A stretch of DNA of 64,000 nt, taken from positions 2,914,001-2,978,000 of the forward strand of contig NZ_JAFQ01000004.1 in NCBI RefSeq assembly GCF_000526215.1, written 5' to 3'. This document shows positions 1-8,712 of this stretch, piece after piece; position 1 is the stretch's first letter, and each line of letters starts with the position of its first letter. The position numbers and the translations under genes were made by a program. The notes beneath the pieces were generated by a model. It was not told the origin of the DNA. It saw nothing but the letters and a program-made list of their open reading frames with translations, and did no database searches. The DNA comes from Nocardia sp. BMG51109. GTDB lineage: Bacteria > Actinomycetota > Actinomycetes > Mycobacteriales > Mycobacteriaceae.

Positions 1-1
1 C

Positions 2-61
2 TGGGAGGCGTTGAATGCGGCCAGGCGACGCTCCGTCGAACAGGGGACGACCGCCGAGTAG
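2..61 (+). CDS. proC: Pyrroline-5-carboxylate reductase, C-terminal end (partial)
   Basis: Only the last 19 codons are in the window, in the frame starting at base 2 and ending with TAG at 59-61. The visible tail (EALNAARRRSVEQG, then TTAE) resembles the C-terminal helix of actinobacterial ProC, which makes proline from pyrroline-5-carboxylate. The call rests mostly on synteny: in mycobacteria proC lies directly before the excisionase-type HTH gene and the bS22 gene, exactly the order that follows here. Too little is present for certainty. Confidence 0.55.
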   Translation, partial: WEALNAARRRSVEQGTTAE

Positions 62-197
62 CGCGCAATCGACACTGTTATCTCCCACCCGTCGCAGTAA
101 TCCCACTGGTCACGCTAAGCTTCAAGGAGCACGTGCGTGTCTGTTCCGCCGGTGGGGAAGCCGGCGGCGCGGACGTGCCGGAGGTGTGAGTGGCGCA

Positions 198-422
198 ATG
201 ATGTCTGGAAACAGCTCTGCGAGTACCGGTCCCGCAATCGGTGGAGGGACGCAGTTCCTCACCGTCGCCGAGGTGGCGAATCTGATGCGGGTGTCCAAGA
301 TGACGGTGTACCGGCTGGTGCACTCGGGTGAGCTCCCCGCGGTGCGGGTGGGCCGATCGTTCCGGGTGCACGCCAAGGCGGTGCACGACTATCTGCAGAC
401 GTCCTACTTCGACGCGGGGTAG
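198..422 (+). CDS. Excisionase/AlpA-type helix-turn-helix DNA-binding protein
   Basis: A 74-residue protein that is essentially one winged HTH domain. Residues about 15-60 hold the pattern FLTVAEVANLMRVSKMTV followed by YRLVHSGELPAVRVG, typical of the excisionase (helix-turn-helix 17) family. It corresponds in position to the small DNA-binding protein between proC and the bS22 gene in mycobacteria (Rv0500A position). The start is not certain: GGAGG at 180-184 is too close to a GTG at 186 and rather far from the ATG at 198, so either could be used. Targets are unknown. A strong hairpin follows the stop codon. Confidence 0.85.
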   Translation: MMSGNSSASTGPAIGGGTQFLTVAEVANLMRVSKMTVYRLVHSGELPAVRVGRSFRVHAKAVHDYLQTSYFDAG

Positions 423-435
423 GTCGGACGCTCGG

Positions 436-470
436 GCCCGACCGTTCCGGCAGCGGCCGGAACGGTGGGC
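436..470 (+). terminator. Stem-loop after the HTH gene
   Basis: Perfect 11-bp inverted repeat ACCGTTCCGGC (441-451) and GCCGGAACGGT (456-466) around an AGCG loop, extended by GCCC/GGGC outside with one bulged base. It lies 18 bases after the HTH stop. There is no T-run, as is common for actinobacterial terminators. Confidence 0.6.
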
Positions 471-601
471 TCGGCGGCTCTGTGGACGGTGGGTCGCGGC
501 GGATCCCCGTTTCGTTCGCCGCAGGTTGGCCCGGTAGCATGAACGATCGTCGTGTTCGCCCGCCGGTGTACCGGGGTCCAGTGGGGTGGACACGGGCGTA
601 C

Positions 602-630
602 GTGGACCGGCGTGCGCGCCGAGGTATAGA
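602..630 (+). promoter_or_regulatory. Candidate promoter of the bS22 gene
   Basis: GTGGAC (602-607) and TATAGA (625-630) are separated by 17 bases and lie 22 bases before the bS22 start codon. This is a sigma-A-like arrangement that would give a short leader. Predicted only from spacing and similarity to TTGACA/TATAAT. Confidence 0.45.
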
Positions 631-651
631 GAGAACGCGAGGAACAGCCCT

Positions 652-753
652 ATGGGTTCTGTGATCAAGAAGCGCCGCAAGCGCATGTCGAAGAAGAAGC
701 ACCGCAAGCTGCTTCGCCGCACGCGTGTGCAGCGTCGCAAACTCGGCAAGTAA
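652..753 (+). CDS. Small ribosomal protein bS22 (AURKAIP1/COX24 domain)
   Basis: A 33-residue, extremely basic protein beginning [19 protein letters not shown]. Length and composition match the actinobacterial AURKAIP1/COX24-domain protein that was recognised in mycobacterial ribosome structures as bS22 and sits near the decoding site of the small subunit. It is easily missed because of its size. An AGGAA Shine-Dalgarno lies before the ATG, a candidate promoter upstream (602-630), and a clear terminator downstream (791-818), so it is probably transcribed on its own. The location after the HTH gene is the same as in mycobacteria. Confidence 0.93.
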
Positions 754-790
754 CGCTGCGCTCGGCTGCCGACGCAGTGCTCGCCGAAGG

Positions 791-818
791 CCCGTCACCC
801 GAGAGGTGGCGGGTTTTT
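791..818 (+). terminator. Rho-independent terminator after bS22
   Basis: CCCGTCACC (791-799), loop CGAGA, GGTGGCGGG (805-813), then TTTTT. The stem has 9 pairs including one G-U wobble. This is one of the few classical terminators in the window. Confidence 0.85.
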
Positions 819-930
819 CCTTTTCCGGTGGTGGAAGTCATCGTAAGAAGCAGGTTAAACGCTGCGGCGCCGGTAATGGCAGGGGCTACTCTGGGATCTG
901 GGAAATCAGCGGAAAACGGGGGCCGTATAG

Positions 931-2013
931 GTGGGATCCGGCGTGGGTGCGAGCGTGCGGGACGGGCATACGCCCAAGGTTGTGCTGGTGACCGGCGCAA
1001 GCCGGTTCTTCGGCGGCACCGTGGTTGCACGCCTGGCCGCCGACCCCACCGTCGAGCGGATCCTCGCCGTGGACGCGCGGATGCCGGGACGGCAGCAGCT
1101 ACGCCGCATGGGGCGGGCCGAGTTCGTCCGTGCCGACATCCGAAATCCCTTGATCCGCAAGGTGATCGACGGCAACGAGGTCGACACCGTGGTGCATCCG
1201 GCGATGCTGTCGCGGCCGCCGTCCGGCGGCGGGCGCGCCGCGATGAAGGACTGCAACGTGCTCGGCTCGATGCAGTTGTTCGCGGCCTGCCAGAAGGCAT
1301 CGAGCGTGCGGCGGGTGGTGGTGCGCTCGTCGTCGGCGGTATACGGGTGCAGTGCGAAGGATCCCGCGAAATTCACCGAGGAAATGTCCGCGCACACCCC
1401 GCGCGGGGAGTTCGCCCGCGACATGATCGACATCGAAGGTTTCGTGCGCGGGCTGGCGCGCAGGCGTCCGGATATCGCCGCGGCGATTCTTCGTTTCCCG
1501 CCGATCGTCGGCCCGCGGCTGGCGCAGCGTGGTGTGCGGTATTTCCGCCCACCGGTGACGCCGACCATCCTCGGCCGGGACCCGCGCCTGCAGCTGTTGC
1601 ACGAGGAGGACGCGATCGCCGCCCTGGCGCATGCCGCGCTGGCCGCGCCCGGCGGCACGTTCAACGTCGCCGGCGACGGCGCGCTGGTGCTGTCGCAGGC
1701 CGTGCGCCGGGCCGGCCGCATCGAGCTGCCGATCCCGTACTCGCTGTTCCGCACCGTCGGATGCTCGCTCATGGAGCCGGTGATGCGGGAATTCACGACC
1801 GAGCAGATCGATTATTTTCATTTCGGTTGTGGTCTGGACACCACCCGGATGCGCGCCGAACTCGGATTTCAGCCACGCTGGACGACGGTGCAGGCATTCG
1901 ACGACTTCGTTGGGGGCGCAGCGTTGCGGCCCGTCCTCGATCCACGGTGGATCGACGCTGCAGAATCGAGACTTCTCGGCCTGATCGGGGCCGGAGTGGG
2001 AGCGCACCGATGA
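931..2013 (+). CDS. NAD-dependent epimerase/dehydratase family protein (extended SDR)
   Basis: A 360-residue extended short-chain dehydrogenase. The N-terminal Rossmann motif is VTGASRFFGG at about residues 20-29, matching the TGxxGxxG class, and a VDxR acidic turn follows. It is the positional homologue of the mycobacterial galE2-like gene (Rv0501). The region that normally carries the catalytic YxxxK reads FARDM, so the usual Tyr-Lys pair is not evident and a classical epimerase reaction should not be assumed. Start is GTG. The stop overlaps the next start (ATGA), so the two genes are probably translationally coupled. Confidence 0.85.
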   Translation: MGSGVGASVRDGHTPKVVLVTGASRFFGGTVVARLAADPTVERILAVDARMPGRQQLRRMGRAEFVRADIRNPLIRKVIDGNEVDTVVHPAMLSRPPSGGGRAAMKDCNVLGSMQLFAACQKASSVRRVVVRSSSAVYGCSAKDPAKFTEEMSAHTPRGEFARDMIDIEGFVRGLARRRPDIAAAILRFPPIVGPRLAQRGVRYFRPPVTPTILGRDPRLQLLHEEDAIAALAHAALAAPGGTFNVAGDGALVLSQAVRRAGRIELPIPYSLFRTVGCSLMEPVMREFTTEQIDYFHFGCGLDTTRMRAELGFQPRWTTVQAFDDFVGGAALRPVLDPRWIDAAESRLLGLIGAGVGAHR

Positions 2014-3026
2014 GTGACGTGGCCAAGGTGATACAGCTGCACGACGCGGACTTCGAGTCGCGACAACGCGGGACCGGACGGCGCTGGCCGGGAGAGTCAC
2101 CGCCGAGTTCGGTGACCTCGCTGACCGAACGGTTGGCCGAGGCCGGGCCGCCGCCGGAGCGGACGCTCGGGGATCTGGTGCGCGGCGCGCTCGGCGACGG
2201 CATCCGCGGCACGGCCGATTTCGCCCGCCGCCGCCTGACCGGCGACTACCAGGTGGACGAGTTCGGGCTGGACGAACATCTGCTGGAGAAGGTGGTGCTG
2301 CCGACGCTGCGGCCGCTGTCGCAGCGGTGGTTCCGGGTCGACGTCTCCGGCATCGATAACCTCCCCGAATCCGGTGCGGCGCTGATCGTGTCGAATCACG
2401 CCGGCGTGCTGCCGATCGACGGCCTGATGCTCCAGCTGGCCGTGCACGACCGGCATCCGAAGCAGCGGGCGCTGCGGCTGCTGGCCGCCGATCTGGTCTT
2501 CGAGCTGCCGATGCTGGGCGGGCTGGCCCGCAAGGCAGGTCACACGGTGGCCTGCCCCGCCGACGCCGAACGGCTGCTGCGCACGGGCGAGCTGGTCGGC
2601 GTATTCCCCGAGGGTTTCAAGGGCATCGGTAAGCCCTATGCGGAGCGGTACAAGCTGCAGCGGTTCGGCCGGGGCGGATTCGTGTCGGCGGCGGTGAAGT
2701 CGGGCGTGCCGATCGTTCCGTGCTCCATCGTCGGCTCCGAGGAGATCTACCCGAAGCTCGCCGACCTGAAGCCGCTGGCCCGGCTGCTCGGCCTGCCGTA
2801 CTTCCCGGTGACGCCGCTGTTCCCGCATCTCGGCGTGCTCGGCGCGATCCCGCTGCCGTCGAAGTGGCACATCGAGTTCGGCACGCCGATCGCCACCGGC
2901 GGCTACGAGCCCGAATCGGCCGACGACCCGATGACCATGTTCGAGGTGACCGATCAGGTCCGCGAGACCATCCAGCAGACGCTGTACAAACTGCTGATGA
3001 AGCGCCGCAACCCGTTCACCGGTTAG
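2010..3026 (+). CDS. Lysophospholipid acyltransferase (PlsC-like) family protein
   Basis: A 338-residue protein with acyltransferase motifs: SNHAGVLPID with the putative catalytic His at about residue 130, and FPEG at 199-202 followed by FKGIGKP. In this subgroup the Asp is six residues after the His rather than four. The family moves acyl groups from CoA or ACP onto lysophosphatidate or related lipids at the membrane; the substrate here is unknown. It is the positional homologue of Rv0502. The first 100 residues are polar and outside the acyltransferase domain. It overlaps the upstream SDR gene by four bases. Confidence 0.85.
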   Translation: MSDVAKVIQLHDADFESRQRGTGRRWPGESPPSSVTSLTERLAEAGPPPERTLGDLVRGALGDGIRGTADFARRRLTGDYQVDEFGLDEHLLEKVVLPTLRPLSQRWFRVDVSGIDNLPESGAALIVSNHAGVLPIDGLMLQLAVHDRHPKQRALRLLAADLVFELPMLGGLARKAGHTVACPADAERLLRTGELVGVFPEGFKGIGKPYAERYKLQRFGRGGFVSAAVKSGVPIVPCSIVGSEEIYPKLADLKPLARLLGLPYFPVTPLFPHLGVLGAIPLPSKWHIEFGTPIATGGYEPESADDPMTMFEVTDQVRETIQQTLYKLLMKRRNPFTG

Positions 3027-3107
3027 GCCCCGTCGCACGTGCAGCTCCCACGCCACCCGTAGGTCCCGCCGCATGTATCGGCCCGCGCCGTCGCATGTGT
3101 CGGTCCC

Positions 3108-3205
3108 GTCATCCCCGGGCGTGCTTCGGCCGGGATCCGCACCGCCGAGCCGGATTCCGGCCAACAAAGCACGCCGGAATGCCAGCCGAAGCATGCCGGG
3201 ATGAC
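3108..3205. repeat. 98-bp palindromic intergenic element
   Basis: The two ends are near-perfect inverted copies: GTCATCCCCGGGCGTGCTTC at 3108 and, in reverse complement, GTCATCCCGGCATGCTTCGG from 3205. The interior again contains paired GGCCGGGATCC and GGATTCCGGCC segments. The motif GGGATGACGG recurs at 3250. It looks like a small non-coding palindromic repeat and has no open reading frame of its own. It separates the acyltransferase gene from the convergent phosphatase gene. Confidence 0.6.
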
Positions 3206-3291
3206 GGTGTAGTTTCACGCGTCGTAATGGCGGTGCGTTGCCGAACACCGGGATGACGGTGCGGTTCCGGGTGCTGGAGCGGAACGCGGCG

Positions 3292-4329
3292 TCAGGTCTG
3301 TGCTTCTCGCTTGCGGGTGAGTACCGCTGCCGCGGCGCCGCCCGCCGCCCCCAGGGCCAGGGCCGTCGGGACGCCGATCTTGGCGGCCTTGCGGCCGGTG
3401 CGGAAATCGCGGATCTCCCAGCCGCGGTTCTTCGCCACCTCGCGCAGGTCCGAGTCGGGGTTGATAGCGACCGACGTGCCGACCAGCGACAGCATCGGGA
3501 CGTCGTTGTGGCTGTCGGAATAGGCGGTGCAGCGCTTGAGGTTCAGGCCCTCGCGGATGGCCAGGGTGCGCACCGCGTGCGCCTTGCCGAGACCGTGCAG
3601 GACGTCGCCGACCAGGCGGCCGGTGAACATGCCGTCCACGCTCTCGGCGACCGTGCCCAGCGCGCCGGTCAGCCCCAGCCGCTTGGCGATCACCTGGGCC
3701 AGCTCGACCGGCGTGGCGGTGACCAGCCACACCTGCTGGCCGGCGTCCAGGTGCATCTGGGCCAGCGCCCGGGTGCCCGGCCAGATCTTGTCGGCGATGA
3801 TCTCGTCGTAGATCTCCTCGCCGAGTTCGGCCAGTTCGGCGGTCGAGCGCCCGGCGATGAACGCGAGCGCCTTCTCCTTACCGCTGGCCATATCGCCCGT
3901 GTTCTCCTTGCCGGTGACCCGGAATTTCACCTGTTTCCAGGCGATATCGGCCAGATCGGAGGTCCTGAAGTACTTGCGCATGGCCAGCCCCCGGGCGAAA
4001 TGCACGATCGAGGCGCCCTGCACCATGGTGTTGTCGACGTCGAAGAATGCGGCCGCGGTCAGGTCGCGCGGTGGGCGGGCATGGGGCGGCAAGGGCGAAT
4101 CGGGTTCGGCGACGTCGGTCTCCGCCAGTTCCGCATCGTGCAGCGCGAGCGCGGCGTCGGCGCTGGCCTCGCCGGCGAGGTTGGCGCGCACCTCCTCCTC
4201 GCTCGGTCCGAACGGGCTGCGCGTGATGCGAGTGAGCTGATCGGACAGGCTCTGGCTCCAGCGTGCCGGGAATTCGCCGAATCTGCCCGCGATGAAGCCC
4301 GTCCTCGCCTCTTTCGATCGTTCCGGCAC
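3292..4329 (-). CDS. HAD-IB family phosphatase (SerB-like)
   Basis: 345 residues with HAD motif I FFDVDNT at about 95-101, the nucleophile being the first Asp, a TATP segment for motif II, and YSDSHNDVP for motif III. The family includes phosphoserine phosphatase, and the positional homologue is annotated SerB1 (Rv0505c), but the C-terminal hydrophobic, alanine-rich stretch and the N-terminal 90 residues are not those of a minimal SerB, so the substrate is open. Start chosen at GTG 4329 because GGAGG lies five bases upstream; a longer open frame to 4611 runs through tandem repeats and is unlikely to be coding. Confidence 0.85.
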   Translation of the reverse strand: MPERSKEARTGFIAGRFGEFPARWSQSLSDQLTRITRSPFGPSEEEVRANLAGEASADAALALHDAELAETDVAEPDSPLPPHARPPRDLTAAAFFDVDNTMVQGASIVHFARGLAMRKYFRTSDLADIAWKQVKFRVTGKENTGDMASGKEKALAFIAGRSTAELAELGEEIYDEIIADKIWPGTRALAQMHLDAGQQVWLVTATPVELAQVIAKRLGLTGALGTVAESVDGMFTGRLVGDVLHGLGKAHAVRTLAIREGLNLKRCTAYSDSHNDVPMLSLVGTSVAINPDSDLREVAKNRGWEIRDFRTGRKAAKIGVPTALALGAAGGAAAAVLTRKREAQT

Positions 4330-4426
4330 CAGTACCTCCGCCCGTCCGCGCGAACACTCCCACCCTAACCGAGGGTGTGGCCCGGCCAGACGCTGTGTTC
4401 GAACGTTCGATCGCGTAGCCGCGCCC

Positions 4427-4539
4427 GTCCGGCTGTGCGTGTTCGGCCGGGTCCGGCTGTGCGTATTCGGCCGGGTCCGGCTGCGCGTTCGGCCGGGTCC
4501 GGTGGTGCGCGTTCGGCCCGGGTCCGGCAGTGTGCGTTG
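4427..4539. repeat. Tandem repeat, about 24-bp unit, five copies
   Basis: Units start with GTCCGG at 4427, 4451, 4475, 4497 and 4522 and read roughly GTCCGGCTGTGCGTATTC then GGCCGG. The first two are 24 bp with one difference, the third is 22 bp, the fourth 25 bp and the last is cut off. The array fills the space between the divergent phosphatase and glutaredoxin genes, so it must contain or displace their promoters. Confidence 0.85.
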
Positions 4540-4549
4540 AATGGAGGAT

Positions 4550-4810
4550 ATGAGCGACGGGACGCATGCGGTGACCTTGTTGACGCGGGCGGGGTGCGGG
4601 ATGTGCACCATCGCGCTGGAACAACTGCGGCTGATCTGCGCGGACTTCGGTATCGAGCCGGCCGCGGTGGACGTGGACGAGGCGGCGTCGTCCGATCCCG
4701 GCCTGCGGGCCGAGTTCGGCGACCGGCTGCCGGTGGTGTTGCTCGACGGGCGCGAGCACAGCTACTTCGACGTCGACGAGCGCCGGTTGCGGGCGGACCT
4801 CGGCCGCTGA
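4550..4810 (+). CDS. Glutaredoxin-like thiol-disulfide protein
   Basis: 86 residues with a thioredoxin fold beginning [11 protein letters not shown] and a CGMC active site at about residues 16-19, then a beta-strand and [12 protein letters not shown] near the C-terminus. It matches the glutaredoxin family protein encoded before hemA in mycobacteria (Rv0508). The physiological electron donor is not known. An ATG at 4541 is in frame, but GGAGG at 4543-4547 lies after it and before the ATG at 4550, so the latter is preferred although the spacing is short. The gene follows the 24-bp tandem repeats directly. Confidence 0.8.
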   Translation: MSDGTHAVTLLTRAGCGMCTIALEQLRLICADFGIEPAAVDVDEAASSDPGLRAEFGDRLPVVLLDGREHSYFDVDERRLRADLGR

Positions 4811-4917
4811 ACACGGCCTCCGGCGCGTCAGTTGGAATCGGACCGCTGCTTGCGGGTTGAATGTGGCGGGTGCGGCCCCCGTGCGGCCGCCGCGCCGAGT
4901 GACTGAATTCACCGACT

Positions 4918-4946
4918 TTGTGCAGGGCTTCACAAGCAGTTACGGT
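4918..4946 (+). promoter_or_regulatory. Rex operator overlapping the rex-hem promoter
   Basis: TTGTGCAGGGCTTCACAA (4918-4935) agrees with the actinobacterial Rex operator TTGTG-N6-TTCACAA. The same bases supply a -35 box (TTGTGC, 4918-4923), with TACGGT (4941-4946) as -10 after 17 bases. Bound Rex would block RNA polymerase. The rex start is 135 bases further on. Autoregulation of a rex-hemACD operon is known in Streptomyces coelicolor. Confidence 0.85.
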
Positions 4947-5080
4947 GGTGACACGCGAACCGACTGCTGAGGCAGTGGATGCGCCCCTACCCCAGGTACC
5001 GAGCCGGCGCTTGGCCCCGGCGTCGGCGGGTGCACAGCGAACCGGACACCTATCCCCGGCCGGACGAGGAGCCGAACGAC

Positions 5081-5992
5081 GTGACAGAGCAGCATGAGAC
5101 GCCCGGCGGCGTCTCCGGCAGGGCTCTGCGTTCGAGCGACGCGGTCGGCGGGCCCACCGGCGCCCCCGACGATGTGCGTCACCACGAAGGGCCTCGCGAA
5201 TCCGCCAATCGTACACAGCAGAAAGACATCCCGCAGGCGACGGTGACCCGGTTGGCGACGTATCTCCGCGTGCTCGCCGTGCTCGCCGACGAGGGTGTCC
5301 TCATCGTATCGAGTGAGGAACTGGCTGTCGCGGCGGGTGTCGGTTCCGCGAAGTTGCGCAAGGATCTGTCGTTCCTCGGGCCCAACGGGGTCCGCGGGGT
5401 CGGCTACGACGTGGCCAAGCTGCACGCCCGCATCGAGGATGTGCTCGGCCTGTCCGAGGGGCACCGGGTGATCCTGGTCGGCGCCGGGAATCTGGGGCGC
5501 GCCCTGGTCGGTTACGGCGGTTTCCGGCGGCGCGGATTCAGCATGGTCGGCATCTTCGACTCCGATCCGGGCGTGGTGGGCGAGATGATCAGCGGGCTGG
5601 CCGTGCGCGATGTCGCGGAGCTGCGCGGCGCCGTCGCCGAGCTCGCGCCCACCATCGCCGTGCTCACCGTGCCCGATTCGGCCGCGCAGGGTGTCTGCGA
5701 CGAGCTGGTCGCCGCCGGCGTGCACTGCCTGCTCAGCTTCTCGTCGGCCGCGCTCGAAGCGCCCGCATCGGTCGAGATCCGCCGGGTCGATCTCGCCGTC
5801 GAGATGCAGATGCTGTCGTTCGAACGGGCGCGCAGCGCAGAGGCGCCGGACGAGGCGCGCAGCGTGGCCGCGGGTGAGACCGTGACCGCGGTGCCCACGC
5901 CGATCGGCCGCCGGGTGGCGGACCGGTCGCACGTGGGCATCAAGCATTCGGCAACGGAGCCAAACAGCAAGGGATCGGTGGTCGCACCATGA
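5081..5992 (+). CDS. rex: Redox-sensing transcriptional repressor Rex
   Basis: 303 residues. After a polar N-terminal extension of about 45 residues comes a winged-helix DNA-binding domain (about 45-100, with [14 protein letters not shown]) and then a Rossmann domain with [16 protein letters not shown] near residue 130 that binds NADH or NAD+. Rex releases DNA when NADH rises. GTG at 5081 is chosen; an in-frame ATG at 4979 would add 34 low-complexity residues. It overlaps hemA by four bases, and its own operator lies upstream, so it should control itself and the heme genes. Confidence 0.95.
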   Translation: MTEQHETPGGVSGRALRSSDAVGGPTGAPDDVRHHEGPRESANRTQQKDIPQATVTRLATYLRVLAVLADEGVLIVSSEELAVAAGVGSAKLRKDLSFLGPNGVRGVGYDVAKLHARIEDVLGLSEGHRVILVGAGNLGRALVGYGGFRRRGFSMVGIFDSDPGVVGEMISGLAVRDVAELRGAVAELAPTIAVLTVPDSAAQGVCDELVAAGVHCLLSFSSAALEAPASVEIRRVDLAVEMQMLSFERARSAEAPDEARSVAAGETVTAVPTPIGRRVADRSHVGIKHSATEPNSKGSVVAP

Positions 5993-7407
5993 GTGTCCTT
6001 CTTGTCGGTATTTCGCATCGCAGCGCACCGGTGGCGGTGCTGGAGAAGGTCGCCGTCACCGAGGACGACCGCCCCAAGCTGACCGATCGCATGCTGGCCT
6101 CGCAGCACATCTCCGAGGCGATGATCGTGTCCACCTGCAACCGGGTGGAGGTCTACGCGGTGGTCGACGCCTTCCACGGCGGCCTGGCCGAGGTGGGCGA
6201 TCTGCTCGCCAAGCATTCCGGGCTGCCGCTGCCCGAGCTGACCAAGCACGCCTACGTGCGCTACAGCGAGGCCGCCGCCGAACATCTGTTCGCGGTCGCG
6301 AGCGGCCTGGATTCGCTGGTGGTCGGCGAGCAGCAGGTGCTCAGCCAGATCCGCGCCGCATATGCCGCCGCCGATGCGCAGCAGGCGGCCGGGCGCACCC
6401 TGCACGAACTGGCCCAGCACGCACTCCGGGTCGGCAAGCGGGTGCATTCCGAGACCGGGATCGACCGGGCCGGAGCCTCGGTGGTGTCGGTCGCGCTGGA
6501 TCGCGCCCGCGCGGTGTTCTCGACGGACCGGGAGGACGGCACGGCGTTCGACACCGCGCTGCACGGGCGCGCGGCCGTGGTGATCGGCGCGGGCGCGATG
6601 GGCGGCCTCGCGGTGGCGCATCTGGCGCGCGCCGGGGTCGGTCACATCACCGTGGTCAATCGGACGCTGGAGCGGGCGCAACGGCTGGCCCACACCGCCG
6701 CCACCATGCACGACGCCTCGGCGTCGGCGACGGACCTGACGGGCCTGGTCCCCGTGCTGGCGGATGCCGACATCGTGATCACCAGCACCGGGGCGGTCGG
6801 CTCGGTGGTGACGCTGGCCGACGCGCACCGCGCGCTGAACTCCGCGCGGATGGGCCATCAGATGGTGATCTGCGATCTGGGCCTGCCGCGCGACGTCGAC
6901 CCGGCGGTGGCGGGCCTGCCCGATGTCACCGTGATCGATATGGAGACGCTGCAGCGCGATCCGGCCGCAGGCGCGGCCGCCGACGACACCAGCGCCGCAC
7001 GCTCGATCGTCGCCGAGGAACTCGCGAAATACCTTGCGGGACAGCGCATGGCGGAGGTGACGCCGACGGTGGCGGCACTGCGCCGGCGGGCCGCCGAGGT
7101 GGTCGAGTCGGAGCTGCTGCGGCTGGAGTCCAAGCTGCCCGACCTCGCCGATCCGGAACGCCAGGAGGTGGCCCGCACGGTGCGCCGGGTGGTCGACAAG
7201 CTGCTGCACGCGCCGACGGTGCGGGTCAAACAGCTGGCCTCCACGCCCGGCGGCGACACCTATGCCGAGGCGCTGCGCGAACTGTTCGCGCTCGAGCCCG
7301 GCGCGGCCCAGGCGGTGGCGACACCGATGGAGGTCGCGGCCCTGGGCGAGCTGGCCGACGACTTCGCACCGGGCAGTCCGGGTGAGGGGCAGGGGCACAC
7401 CGCATGA
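5989..7407 (+). CDS. hemA: Glutamyl-tRNA reductase
   Basis: 472 residues, normal for actinobacterial HemA. It reduces glutamyl-tRNA(Glu) to glutamate-1-semialdehyde with NADPH, the first committed step of tetrapyrrole synthesis by the C5 pathway. Visible features: N-terminal [15 protein letters not shown], the catalytic Cys50 in [19 protein letters not shown], the NADP-binding [11 protein letters not shown] at about 200, and the C-terminal dimerisation helices. Start ATG overlaps the rex stop (ATGA), and the stop overlaps a 36-codon mini-ORF in the same way. Probably NADH-responsive through Rex. Confidence 0.97.
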   Translation: MSVLLVGISHRSAPVAVLEKVAVTEDDRPKLTDRMLASQHISEAMIVSTCNRVEVYAVVDAFHGGLAEVGDLLAKHSGLPLPELTKHAYVRYSEAAAEHLFAVASGLDSLVVGEQQVLSQIRAAYAAADAQQAAGRTLHELAQHALRVGKRVHSETGIDRAGASVVSVALDRARAVFSTDREDGTAFDTALHGRAAVVIGAGAMGGLAVAHLARAGVGHITVVNRTLERAQRLAHTAATMHDASASATDLTGLVPVLADADIVITSTGAVGSVVTLADAHRALNSARMGHQMVICDLGLPRDVDPAVAGLPDVTVIDMETLQRDPAAGAAADDTSAARSIVAEELAKYLAGQRMAEVTPTVAALRRRAAEVVESELLRLESKLPDLADPERQEVARTVRRVVDKLLHAPTVRVKQLASTPGGDTYAEALRELFALEPGAAQAVATPMEVAALGELADDFAPGSPGEGQGHTA

Positions 7408-7514
7408 GCGTTCAGGCCGCGATGCAGCGGGCGAGCCGGCCGAGGCCGGAGGCACGCGCGACCGCGCGGGACCTCACGGAGCGCCGTGCTCGTATCAATG
7501 GGGGTGGCGCATGA
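7404..7514 (+). CDS. 36-residue mini-ORF bridging hemA and hemC
   Basis: An ATG overlaps the hemA stop (ATGA at 7404-7407), and its own stop overlaps the hemC start (ATGA at 7511-7514). The product would be arginine- and alanine-rich ([13 protein letters not shown], ending RINGGGA) and looks like no known family. It may serve only to carry ribosomes from hemA to hemC. It lacks an obvious Shine-Dalgarno. Whether a protein is made is unknown. Confidence 0.4.
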   Translation: MSVQAAMQRASRPRPEARATARDLTERRARINGGGA

Positions 7515-8632
7515 CCGAAACAACGACGACGACCGAGGAATTCGTGACCGAGGCATCGGTGCAGGAGCACGACGTGACCGCACGAGGCACCGCCGACGCG
7601 CCGTGGCGCATCGGCACCCGGGGCAGTCTGTTGGCGCGCACACAGGCCGGCACCGTTCGTGACGCGCTGATCGCGAGCGGGCAGCACGCCGAACTCGTCG
7701 TCGTGAAGACCGCCGGCGACAAGTCGCCCGATCCGGTCGAGGAGATCGGCGTCGGGGTGTTCACCACGGCCCTGCGTGACGAACTGGCCGCCCGCACCAT
7801 CGATATCGCGGTGCACTCCTACAAGGACCTGCCCACCGCGCCGGACCCGAGGTTCACCATCGCCGCTGTCCCGGTGCGCGAGGATCCGCGCGATGCCGTG
7901 GTCGCCCGCGACGGCCTGGTACTCGGCGCGCTGCCGCCCGGCGCGAAGGTCGGCACGTCGGCCCCGCGGCGCGTGGCGCAGCTGCGTGCGCTGGGCCTCG
8001 GTCTGGAGATCCTGCCGCTGCGCGGCAATCTCGACACCAGGATGCGCAAGGTCGCCGAGGGCGAACTCGACGCGGTGGTCGTCGCCCGTGCCGGGCTGGC
8101 CCGCATCGAGCGGCTCGACGCGGTGACCGAGGCGCTGGAGCCGGTGCAGCTGCTGCCCGCGCCGGCCCAGGGCGCGCTCGCCGTCGAATGCCGCAACGAG
8201 GACATCGGCCTGATGGCCGCGCTGTCCGATCTGGACGATGCCGCCACCCGTGTCACGGTGCTGGCCGAGCGGTCGCTGCTGGCCGAGCTGGAGGCCGGCT
8301 GTACGGTGCCGGTCGGCGCGCTCGCCGAGGTGGTCGAGTCGCTGGACGATGACGGCCGGGTGGTGGAGGAACTGTCGCTGCGCGGATGCGCGGCGGCGAT
8401 CGATGGCTCGGATGTCATCCGGGCCTCCGCGGTCGGCTCGCTCGCACAGGCCGAGCAGCTGGGCCGCTCGCTGGCGCGTGAGCTCTTGGAGCTGGGGGCA
8501 CGCGACCTGCTCGGCGGGAGCGCCGGGGCCGACGACGGCCCACGCGACGGCGCAGGTCCCCGCGTCCAATCCGGCGCCGACCACAGCGCCGCTTCCGACT
8601 TCAGTAATCCCAGCCCAATGGAGAACCTCTAA
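7511..8632 (+). CDS. hemC: Porphobilinogen deaminase (hydroxymethylbilane synthase)
   Basis: 373 residues, about 50 longer than usual because of polar extensions at both ends. It joins four porphobilinogen molecules into hydroxymethylbilane. Visible: [13 protein letters not shown] near the start, [22 protein letters not shown], the NLDTRMRKV substrate-binding stretch, and the dipyrromethane-cofactor cysteine in [11 protein letters not shown] at about residue 264. The ATG at 7511 is preceded by a G-rich Shine-Dalgarno-like stretch and overlaps the stop of the upstream mini-ORF. Its TAA overlaps the ATG of a second mini-ORF. Confidence 0.96.
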   Translation: MTETTTTTEEFVTEASVQEHDVTARGTADAPWRIGTRGSLLARTQAGTVRDALIASGQHAELVVVKTAGDKSPDPVEEIGVGVFTTALRDELAARTIDIAVHSYKDLPTAPDPRFTIAAVPVREDPRDAVVARDGLVLGALPPGAKVGTSAPRRVAQLRALGLGLEILPLRGNLDTRMRKVAEGELDAVVVARAGLARIERLDAVTEALEPVQLLPAPAQGALAVECRNEDIGLMAALSDLDDAATRVTVLAERSLLAELEAGCTVPVGALAEVVESLDDDGRVVEELSLRGCAAAIDGSDVIRASAVGSLAQAEQLGRSLARELLELGARDLLGGSAGADDGPRDGAGPRVQSGADHSAASDFSNPSPMENL

Positions 8633-8712
8633 TGAGCGAGCGCAGCGAGCGAATCATCAGCGCAGCGCCTTCGGGCATGCCGGCACCGAGCGTCAGCGAG
8701 GTGCGGGCATGA
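8632..8712 (+). CDS. 26-residue mini-ORF (MSERSER type) bridging hemC and hemD
   Basis: TAATG joins the hemC stop to this ATG, and ATGA joins its stop to the hemD start. The reading frame begins [15 protein letters not shown]. The first 22 bases are identical to the start of the thioesterase gene at 41329, so this is a dispersed sequence module. The layout resembles mycobacterial interspersed repetitive units (MIRUs), whose small ORFs overlap flanking stop and start codons inside operons. The role is probably translational coupling; a functional peptide is not indicated. Confidence 0.5.
   Translation: MSERSERIISAAPSGMPAPSVSEVRA

Noticed and set aside
777..3026. A 749-codon open frame over the SDR and acyltransferase genes
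   Set aside because: Only the part from 2010 is the real acyltransferase; the rest is an arginine-rich shadow of the SDR gene in another frame.
3292..4611. A 439-residue form of the HAD phosphatase
   Set aside because: The extra N-terminus translates the 24-bp repeats; a good Shine-Dalgarno supports GTG 4329.
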